A stretch of 7,725 nt of DNA from CAYVTD01 sp964577665 (GTDB taxonomy: Bacteria > Bacteroidota > Ignavibacteria > Kapaibacteriales > UBA2268): positions 1-7,725 of the forward strand of contig CAZOBD010000184.1 of NCBI GenBank assembly GCA_964577665.1, in the 5' to 3' direction. The translations under genes were made by a program, and so were the position numbers. Numbering within the stretch: the first letter of the stretch is position 1; each line of letters opens with the position of its first letter. The notes beneath the pieces were generated by a model that did no database searches, had not been told where the DNA came from, and saw nothing but the letters and a program-made list of their open reading frames with translations. Below are positions 1 to 5,378 of the stretch, one piece after another.

Positions 1-99
1 TAAGAAAAAGAATTTACACCTTATACCATCAACTTTTCTGTCCAATGAATGGGGAGTAGTTTAGTATTTTGAGTATGTGTTTCATCTGCTTATTTTAAG
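1..99. other. Non-coding flank, no recognisable feature
   Basis: This AT-rich stretch has no open reading frame that I can support. The longest minus-strand ATG frame encodes only about 18 residues and has no ribosome binding site. No tRNA-like fold or terminator is evident. It leads into the repeat cluster downstream of rimO. Confidence 0.5.
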
Positions 100-160
100 C
101 CCCACCCTAACCCTCCCCAAAGGGAGGGAACTACATTCTTAATCTCCCTCCCCTGGGGGA
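100..160. repeat. GC-rich hairpin repeat, C/G-tract family
   Basis: CCCTCCC (111-117) and GGGAGGG (122-128) form a perfect 7-bp stem with a CAAA loop. GGGAGGGA (122-129) can instead pair perfectly with TCCCTCCC (145-152), and TCCC (149-152) can pair with GGGA (157-160). The element can therefore switch between mutually exclusive stems. It is seen in the sequence as an inverted-repeat cluster. Similar C-rich/G-rich palindromes are, to my recollection, common dispersed intergenic elements in Bacteroidota-related genomes. Copy number in this genome cannot be judged here. It might also help end rimO transcription, but it has no T-tract. Confidence 0.6.
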
Positions 161-171
161 TAATGGCAGGA

Positions 172-270
172 AGATATGAGATTTAATAGCCCCGACTTTT
201 AAGTCGGGGTATGAAAATCCAAAGCCTAATAGCGCGAAGAGATAAGATTTAACAGCCCCGGCTTTCCGGG
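172..270. repeat. Two-copy direct repeat, each copy carrying a hairpin
   Basis: Two units share AGATTTAA(T/C)AGCCCCG followed by (A/G)CTTT. They begin near 179 and 246, about 67 nt apart. In the first, CCCCGACT (190-197) pairs with AGTCGGGG (202-209). In the second, CCCGG (257-261) pairs with CCGGG (266-270). A further TTTTAAGCCCC at about 94-103 resembles the start of the same unit, so there may be three degenerate copies. The second hairpin ends one base past the rimO stop codon on the minus strand. These hairpins may act as rimO 3'-end structures, although no good U-tract follows on the minus strand. Confidence 0.6.
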
Positions 271-271
271 A

Positions 272-1552
272 TTAAACTATTTTACCGTAAAGATCATAAT
301 GCTCGGCTCGAGTTATTTTTACATCTGCAAAATCGCCCGGTTTATGATTTTTATCCTTATTTACAATGATGCTGACATCAATATCGGGCGCCTCGGTTTG
401 GCTTCGGCAGATAAAACTACCTTTTTTCTCGTAATCAATCAACACACGTTTTGTTTTTCCGATTTCACCGCTGTTGTTTCTCAGCGAAACATCCTGCTGA
501 ATAAGCATCAGCTCTTCCAGTCTGCCTGCTTTTACGTCGGATGGAATGTTATCTCTCAGTTTATATGCCGAAGTGTCTTCTTCGTGGGAATACGGAAAAA
601 CTCCCACACGGTCGAGCTTCGTTTCTTTCAAAAAGTTACACAGTTCGCGGTGTTCTGCTTTTGTTTCGCCCGGAAAGCCTGTGATAAAAGTGCTTCGAAT
701 TGCAATGTTCGGAATTTCTCGGCGAAAGCGCTTTATCATTGAAACAATATCCTGCTTTTTCATAGGCCTTTGCATAGATTTCAAAATCCTTTCTGAAACG
801 TGCTGAAGCGGTATGTCTATGTAATTGCAGATAATGTCTTTTTCTTTCATCAGGTCAATCAGCTCCCGCGGGAAATTTACGGGATACACATACATTATTC
901 TAAGCCATTTTAAATCGGGCAGAGCGCTAAGTTTTTCGGCAAGCTCCGGCAGGCGCCTTTTGCCGTAAATATCCATTCCATAGTAAGTGGTATCCTGTGC
1001 AATTACGATTATTTCTTCCACTCCGCTGCTGATAAGCTCCCCGGCTTCTTCTAAAATCTCTTCCATGGGGCGCGAGGCATATTTTCCTTTTATGCGGGGT
1101 ATGGCACAAAAAGAACATTTATGGCTGCATCCGTCGGCAATTTTCAGATAGGCATAGTGACCGGGAGTCATAATACTTCTGCCTGATTTAAGCTGCTTTT
1201 TCAAATCCGGTTTCAGTTCGCGGACAATTTCTTCAAACTGATTCACTCCGAAAAAGGCATCCACATGGGGTATCTGCCGCGAAAGAGCTTCTTTGTAACG
1301 CTCGCTGAGGCATCCGGCAACTACAAGTTTTTTCAGTCCGCCGCTCTGCCGCAAGCCTGCCGCCTGCATTATCACGTCTATATTTTCCTGCTTTGCCGAA
1401 TCAATAAAGCCGCAAGTGTTTATTATAAGATAATCTGCCAGGTCAATGTCATGGGTATATTCCATTCCGCTTTGCTCTATTAAAGCTTTGATTCTTTCGG
1501 AATCCACAAGATTTTTGGCACAGCCCAAGGTTAAAATATTAACTTTTTTCAT
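272..1552 (-). CDS. rimO: Ribosomal protein S12 methylthiotransferase RimO
   Basis: This is a 426-residue cytoplasmic radical-SAM enzyme. The family adds a methylthio group to the conserved Asp of ribosomal protein S12, using two [4Fe-4S] clusters. The N-terminal UPF0004 domain starts with the hallmark LGCAKNLVDSE and has cluster cysteines Cys11, Cys47 and Cys81. The radical-SAM CxxxCxxC motif is Cys142, Cys146 and Cys149, in GCSHKCSFCAIP. A TRAM-like RNA/protein-binding segment fills roughly residues 360-426. Length is normal for RimO. LGCAKN rather than the GCQMN-type motif separates it from MiaB. I chose the ATG at 1550-1552 because the family N-terminus begins there and AGGAG (1558-1562) lies 5 nt upstream. 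The longer in-frame start at 1621 would add 23 residues overlapping pdxA. It follows pdxA after 1 nt and is probably translationally coupled to it. Confidence 0.96.
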   Translation of the reverse strand: MKKVNILTLGCAKNLVDSERIKALIEQSGMEYTHDIDLADYLIINTCGFIDSAKQENIDVIMQAAGLRQSGGLKKLVVAGCLSERYKEALSRQIPHVDAFFGVNQFEEIVRELKPDLKKQLKSGRSIMTPGHYAYLKIADGCSHKCSFCAIPRIKGKYASRPMEEILEEAGELISSGVEEIIVIAQDTTYYGMDIYGKRRLPELAEKLSALPDLKWLRIMYVYPVNFPRELIDLMKEKDIICNYIDIPLQHVSERILKSMQRPMKKQDIVSMIKRFRREIPNIAIRSTFITGFPGETKAEHRELCNFLKETKLDRVGVFPYSHEEDTSAYKLRDNIPSDVKAGRLEELMLIQQDVSLRNNSGEIGKTKRVLIDYEKKGSFICRSQTEAPDIDVSIIVNKDKNHKPGDFADVKITRAEHYDLYGKIV

Positions 1553-1553
1553 T

Positions 1554-2534
1554 TTATCTCCTGTTCCTGAAAATATTAACAGACATTTTAACAGCCTCCA
1601 CAGCGCTTCTTTCTTCTGCAATTCCTTTCCCGGCTATTGCAAATGCGGAGCCGTGATCGGGGGAAGTCCGCACTATGGGAAGTCCCGCCGTGAAATTCAC
1701 CCCGGCGCCGGCAGCAAGCATTTTCAATGGGATAAGTCCCTGGTCATGGTACATTGCAAGTATGCCGTCATATCTTTTATATGCACCTCGTGCAAAAAAT
1801 CCGTCTGCCGGATGGGGACCTTCAGCTTCTGTTCCTTTTCTAACAGCCATTTTAATTGCCGGCGAAATATGCTCATTTTCTTCACTGCCCAGCCCGCCGC
1901 CTTCTCCTGCATGGGGGTTTAATCCGAGTACTGCGATTTTCGGTTTTTTTATTCCGAAATCCTTCAAAAGGCTTTTGTTAAAAGCTTCTATCCGTTCAAA
2001 AACTGTTTCCCGGGAAATCATTTCCGGCACCCTGCTAATGGGGGTGTGTATCGTAGCAAGCGCCACTCTTATTTTTTGCGTACAAAGAATCATCATCGGT
2101 TTTTCTACTCCGCATCGGCTGGCAAGCATTTCGGTATGTCCGGGGAATTTCCATCCCGCTTTATAAACAGCGGCTTTTGAAATAGGCATTGTAACTAATG
2201 CGTCAAAATCTCCCGCAATTGTTTTTTCAAGTGCCGTTTCAATGGACTTGGCGGCGGCGGCTCCCCCTTCGGCAGATTCATCACCCGGCTTTATTTTGTA
2301 ATAATTCTGACAGTGGAGAATCCGGCAGTCCAAATCGTTTATTCTCAGTCTTCCGCCGCGGATATATCCGTCAAAACTCGTAACGGCAAAATAATCTTTA
2401 AGGATATTCTCATTGCCTGCAATAGTAAAGTCAATATCTTCAAACAGCTTGTCTCTTCTGACAGACAGCAGTGCTTTTGCCAGAATTTCAATGCCTATGC
2501 CGTTTGGGTCGCCTGTGGTTAAAATAATTTTCAT
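1554..2534 (-). CDS. pdxA: 4-hydroxythreonine-4-phosphate dehydrogenase PdxA
   Basis: PdxA oxidises 4-phosphooxy-L-threonine with NAD in the DXP-dependent pathway to pyridoxal phosphate. The product, after decarboxylation, is condensed with deoxyxylulose phosphate by PdxJ. The 326-residue protein has the family length. Visible motifs are GDPNGIG (8-14), PISK (117-120) and FPGHTEM with substrate-binding His133-Thr134. The three expected metal ligands are His163 (in TIHTP), His208 (in LNPHAGEGG) and His263 (in MYHDQG). PHPADGFF is at 240-247. All key residues are present, so it should be active as a cytoplasmic homodimer. The start at 2534 matches the family N-terminus (MKIILTTGDPNG). The ribosome binding site is weak, with AAGAG about 8 nt upstream. 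It is the first gene of a pdxA-rimO unit and diverges from the M16-like gene. A PdxA2-type paralogue acting on another substrate cannot be fully excluded. Confidence 0.95.
   Translation of the reverse strand: MKIILTTGDPNGIGIEILAKALLSVRRDKLFEDIDFTIAGNENILKDYFAVTSFDGYIRGGRLRINDLDCRILHCQNYYKIKPGDESAEGGAAAAKSIETALEKTIAGDFDALVTMPISKAAVYKAGWKFPGHTEMLASRCGVEKPMMILCTQKIRVALATIHTPISRVPEMISRETVFERIEAFNKSLLKDFGIKKPKIAVLGLNPHAGEGGGLGSEENEHISPAIKMAVRKGTEAEGPHPADGFFARGAYKRYDGILAMYHDQGLIPLKMLAAGAGVNFTAGLPIVRTSPDHGSAFAIAGKGIAEERSAVEAVKMSVNIFRNRR
1558..1562 (-). promoter_or_regulatory. Ribosome binding site of rimO
   Basis: AGGAG on the minus strand sits 5 nt before the rimO ATG. It lies just inside the last codons of pdxA, before its TAA (1554-1556). 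It fixes the rimO start at 1552 and implies coupling to pdxA translation. Confidence 0.8.
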
Positions 2535-2557
2535 ACTGATGACTCTTATTTAAAATT

Positions 2558-2586
2558 GTTGTATTTTTAAAAATTGTAAATTCCAA
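2558..2586 (-). promoter_or_regulatory. Candidate promoter of pdxA-rimO
   Basis: On the minus strand TTGGAA (2581-2586) and TACAAC (2558-2563) are 17 nt apart. Each matches four of six bases of a sigma70-type -35/-10 box. Transcription would start about 15-20 nt before the pdxA ATG. The region is so AT-rich that such matches can arise by chance, and lineage-specific consensus sequences may differ. Confidence 0.3.
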
Positions 2587-2591
2587 TTTAC
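2576..2591. promoter_or_regulatory. Palindrome in divergent region, possible operator
   Basis: GTAAATT and AATTTAC form a perfect 7-bp inverted repeat around a central CC. It lies in the 67-nt region between divergent pdxA and the M16-like gene, overlapping the candidate pdxA -35 box and ending 10 nt before the M16 ATG. A second, perfect 12-bp palindrome, ATTTTTAAAAAT, is at 2563-2574. Size and symmetry would suit a dimeric regulator site. No cognate regulator is visible, and AT-rich palindromes also arise by chance. Confidence 0.35.
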
Positions 2592-2601
2592 GAAACTGCT
2601 T

Positions 2602-3964
2602 ATGATAAACAAAAAAGAACGTCAGACTCCCCCATTTGCCGAGAGCATGGGCAGCTTTACATTCCCCGAATTTTCAGAGCATCAGCTAAGCGGAGGCGCT
2701 AAAGTATTCCTTGTTCAAAATAAGAAGCAGCCTCTCATCAATATCCGCATTATGCCCGAAAAAGGTTCGGCAGACGGAAATATCCCCGGATTATCTTCTT
2801 TTACAATGCAGATGCTTACTAACGGCACTAAAAACCGCTCAGCTTCCGAAATAGCTGAAGAAGCCGAATTCTTTGGCGCAAAACTTAATTCACAGGCAAA
2901 ATGGGACTATTCCCTGTTAAGCATCAATTCACTGAGCGACTTCGCTGACGAATCCCTCGAACTGCTGGAAGACTGTCTTTTCAATCCGGCATTTCACGAA
3001 GAGGAAATAGAGCGCCACCGCAGGAAAGTACTTGCAGACATCCATCAGAACAACGCCGACCCAAACCGCCTTGCCCGGCTGGCATTTAATTCGCTTATGC
3101 ACAACGGCACTCCCTATAAATTTCAAACAGGCGGCACAATTTCTTCCGTTGCTTCAATTACGCAGGAAGATATACGCAGCCGGTATGAAAGTCTGATTGA
3201 TGAAACTCCTTTTAATATAATTGTTTCCGGCTATTTCGACAGGGAGAAAATACTTGAAAAACTTGAGGAAAAGTTCGGTAGGCTTAATTCAAAAGCATCT
3301 CTTCCCCCGGAAGATTTTACTCTCACGGGCAGCGGCACCAAAGTAGTCATAATTGAAAAGCCGGAAGCCTCGCAGGTTTCTCTTCGTGTTGGCAGGCAGA
3401 CACTTAACCCCAGGCATCCCGATTACCCTGCTATGCAGACAGCAAGCGTAATTTTCGGCGGATATTTCCTTTCACGCATAAATGAACTCCTCAGAGAAAA
3501 ACTCGGATACACTTACGGCGTAAACACATCAATAGACAGCAGGCGGCATTCTTCAGTGATGGTTACTGCTTCCGCCTTGAAAAAAGACACTCTGAACGAC
3601 TCCGCTGCCAAAATTTTATCGGAAATGAAAAAAATGAGCGCCGAACCCGTTGACAAAGAAGAGCTTTTCCGAGCATCGCAGTTCATTTTAGGCTCCTTTG
3701 TCCGCAGTGTGGAATCGCCCCAGCAGACTGCATCCTTACTTATGGGAATCATAACCCATTCTCTTAAAAAAGATTACTATAATTTTATGTTCAAAAAAAT
3801 AAAATCCCTCACTTCCGAAGAACTCTTTGAAGTACAAAAAGAATATTTCAAGCCGGAAGGAATGGTCTTTTCTGCTTCGGGAGAGAAAAAAGATATTATC
3901 TCTGCTCTCTCTATCTTCGGAGAGATGTATGAATGCAGCACGGAAGGAAATATAGAAAAAATTT
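2602..3964 (+). CDS. Non-catalytic M16B peptidase-like subunit, 3' end in gap
   Basis: 454 residues are visible before the frame runs into the N block. The fold is M16 (insulinase/mitochondrial processing peptidase-like). There is an N-terminal half at about residues 25-225, a second half at about 245-445, and no signal peptide or membrane segment. The zinc motif HxxEH should lie at residues 66-70 but reads SFTMQ, so both histidines and the glutamate are gone. The downstream region expected to supply the third ligand reads RRKVLADIHQ, with Asp where Glu is usual. The Arg/Tyr pair of M16B is kept as Arg298 and Tyr305 in LREKLGYTYGV. Such proteins typically pair with an HxxEH-bearing partner to form a heterodimeric peptidase, but no partner is visible. 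The last visible residues (SASGEKKD to EGNIEKI) look like the usual C-terminal end, so the stop is probably a few codons into the gap. The start has no clear Shine-Dalgarno. ATG at 2650 is an alternative with GAG before it. Confidence 0.85.
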
Positions 3965-4064
3965 NNNNNNNNNNNNNNNNNNNNNNNNNNNNNNNNNNNN
4001 NNNNNNNNNNNNNNNNNNNNNNNNNNNNNNNNNNNNNNNNNNNNNNNNNNNNNNNNNNNNNNNN
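3965..4064. other. Assembly gap, 100 N
   Basis: Exactly 100 undetermined bases separate the converging M16-like and holB genes. A round 100 is a common placeholder for a scaffold gap of unknown size, so the real distance may differ greatly. The M16-like stop codon and any terminators between the two genes are hidden. A further gene, for instance an active M16 partner, could also be missing. Reading frames drawn across it are artefacts. Confidence 0.95.
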
Positions 4065-4067
4065 TTT

Positions 4068-5219
4068 TCACTCAGTACCAAGAAAAATATTTCTCAGTTC
4101 TACGAAAAGCGCCAGCAGGAGAAGTTTTATCTGCACATTCCTTTTTATGCGGAATATTGCTTTTTCGGCGCAGTCTATGGCGGCGGGTATGTCCTTTTTT
4201 CCGAAAGCTTCAGCGAAACGGCTTATGACTTCCCCCTGATCGATATTGATAATCTGGTCTTTTGCACCGGCTCTTGCAACCATGTAAGCATCGCGAAGCC
4301 AGATAATAAGAAGCTGAATGTTAATTTCAATGCCGTTTTTATCGTTGTTTTTTGCAAGAAATTCTATTTTTTCCAGAAGTTCCGCTCTGAAATTCCTTTT
4401 TTTCAAAGCTGTCCGCATTATTTCGACGATTTCATGCCGCAGTTCCGTAAAGCTCTCGTCCATAAACTGAAGCGCCCGCGTATATGATCCCTGTGCGAAA
4501 TTCGTTATGATCTTTGCTTCCACTTCGGGAATGCCGTGCCTTTCCATGAGCGCCAGGGCAAGCTCCTTTTCGCTGATAGAAGGGCAGTGCAGCTGCTGAC
4601 ACCGGGAAAGAATAGTCGGGAGAATCATATCTCGGCGGGAGGTAACTAAAAAAATAGTAATGCCTTCATGCGGCTCCTCAAGCTGTTTCAAAAAGGCATT
4701 TGAAGCCTCGGTGGTCATTCTTTCGGCATCGAAAATGACAGCCGTCTGCCTGCCCCTAAATCCGGACGGCATCGAAAGCCTGCGTTTCAATTCGCGAATG
4801 GATGCAATTTTTATCTGATTTCCTTTTTTTAAGCTGATTTTGTGATACGGATTAGATGCTTTCATTTCCAGCTGGCTGCGGATTTCTTCTATCTGCCCGG
4901 AACTCATTCCTTCTATTGGATTGCCTTTCGGAGTGGAAGATGCCTCGCCGGAAGGCAGGGGATAAACCATCTCAATGTTTCTGTGGCTTAGTTTTCCAGT
5001 CTGACGGCAGTCTTTGCACTTCCCGCAGGCTTCAATGGAACCCTCACCTGCCAAAGGTTCAGAACAGTTAACCGTTTTAGCAAATTCAAGAGCTATGGCT
5101 TCCTTGCCAGTACCTTCCTGTCCCCACAGGCAGTAAGCATGGGCGGTTCTGTTTTCAAGCAGAGCTCTCTGTAAAATATTTTTGATTCTTTGTTGTCCGA
5201 TTATTGATTTCCAGCTCAT
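4068..5219 (-). CDS. holB: DNA polymerase III clamp-loader delta' subunit
   Basis: This is a 383-residue AAA+ protein of the clamp loader, which opens and loads the beta sliding clamp at replication forks. Residues 1-30 (SWKSIIGQQRIKNILQ, then AHAY) match the start of the delta'/DnaX family. The P-loop is GQEGTGK (33-39), but Glu40 follows where Ser/Thr normally binds Mg-nucleotide. A zinc-type cluster is Cys52, Cys65, Cys68 and Cys71. Residues about 85-135 form a longer spacer than in E. coli. The Walker B-like strand is AVIFDAERM (160-168), followed by NAFLKQLEEP (174-183) and the sensor/SRC motif TILSRC (202-207). The altered P-loop and the lack of a tau-like C-terminal extension favour delta' over DnaX. 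The TGA stop lies 3 nt from the assembly gap and the gene is complete. No clear Shine-Dalgarno precedes the ATG at 5219. It diverges from the E1 gene and converges on the M16-like gene. Confidence 0.88.
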   Translation of the reverse strand: MSWKSIIGQQRIKNILQRALLENRTAHAYCLWGQEGTGKEAIALEFAKTVNCSEPLAGEGSIEACGKCKDCRQTGKLSHRNIEMVYPLPSGEASSTPKGNPIEGMSSGQIEEIRSQLEMKASNPYHKISLKKGNQIKIASIRELKRRLSMPSGFRGRQTAVIFDAERMTTEASNAFLKQLEEPHEGITIFLVTSRRDMILPTILSRCQQLHCPSISEKELALALMERHGIPEVEAKIITNFAQGSYTRALQFMDESFTELRHEIVEIMRTALKKRNFRAELLEKIEFLAKNNDKNGIEINIQLLIIWLRDAYMVARAGAKDQIINIDQGEVISRFAEAFGKKDIPAAIDCAEKAIFRIKRNVQIKLLLLALFVELRNIFLGTE

Positions 5220-5304
5220 AGAGATTTAAAATAATATTCACAATTAACAGTTAATAAAAAGATGTATTGCCGACAAATTCAATCCGATTTTTTGGATTTT
5301 TTTT

Positions 5305-5333
5305 TTGCATACGGCAAAATGTAAAAATAGAAA
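5305..5333 (+). promoter_or_regulatory. Candidate promoter of the E1 gene
   Basis: TTGCAT (5305-5310) and TAGAAA (5328-5333) are 17 nt apart, about 45 nt before the ATG. Both boxes are partial sigma70-type matches, and the setting is a single gene facing away from holB. AT-rich context makes chance matches likely. Confidence 0.35.
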
Positions 5334-5369
5334 AATGTAAACTCAAAAATAAATATTATTAAAAAAAAC

Positions 5370-5376
5370 GGAAGGA
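5370..5376 (+). promoter_or_regulatory. Ribosome binding site of the E1 gene
   Basis: GGAAGGA ends 2 nt before the ATG at 5379, with its core about 4-8 nt upstream. It is the only clear Shine-Dalgarno-like signal at a first gene in this window, and it supports the start that includes the Lys-rich N-terminus. Confidence 0.6.
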
Positions 5377-5378
5377 TT

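Larger units (their letters stand above)
5220..5378. promoter_or_regulatory. AT-rich divergent region, holB / E1 gene
   Basis: This 159-nt non-coding stretch lies between the divergent holB and E1 starts and should hold promoters for both. It contains a short inverted repeat, ATTAAC-A-GTTAAT (5243-5255), about 25-35 nt upstream of holB. AATCC (5281-5285) can pair with GGATT (5294-5298), which runs into a 10-nt T run (5297-5306). No convincing holB promoter was found by eye. Confidence 0.5.

Noticed and set aside
22..82. Short minus-strand ATG frame of about 18 codons near the window start
   Set aside because: It has no ribosome binding site, a very short length and no recognisable sequence.
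272..1552. MiaB or another tRNA methylthiotransferase
   Set aside because: The N-terminal LGCAKNLVDSE motif and the overall pattern are those of RimO.
1553..1621. Longer rimO start adding 23 residues
   Set aside because: It overlaps the pdxA 3' end. The added residues do not resemble RimO, and a clear Shine-Dalgarno precedes the ATG at 1552.
3965..4239. Continuation of the M16-like frame through the N block to a stop at 4239
   Set aside because: The frame crosses undetermined bases, and the translated tail after the gap is the antisense of holB. It has no M16 character.
4068..5219. DnaX (tau/gamma) identity for the clamp-loader gene
   Set aside because: The P-loop has GKE rather than GKT/GKS, there is no long C-terminal tau region, and the length fits delta'.
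5243..5255. ATTAAC-A-GTTAAT inverted repeat as an operator
   Set aside because: It is short and built from AT-rich words common by chance. It is recorded only as part of the intergenic description.
5281..5306. Hairpin plus T-run in the holB / E1 divergent region as a terminator
   Set aside because: The stem is only 5 bp of mixed strength, and no plus-strand gene lies upstream that would need termination there.
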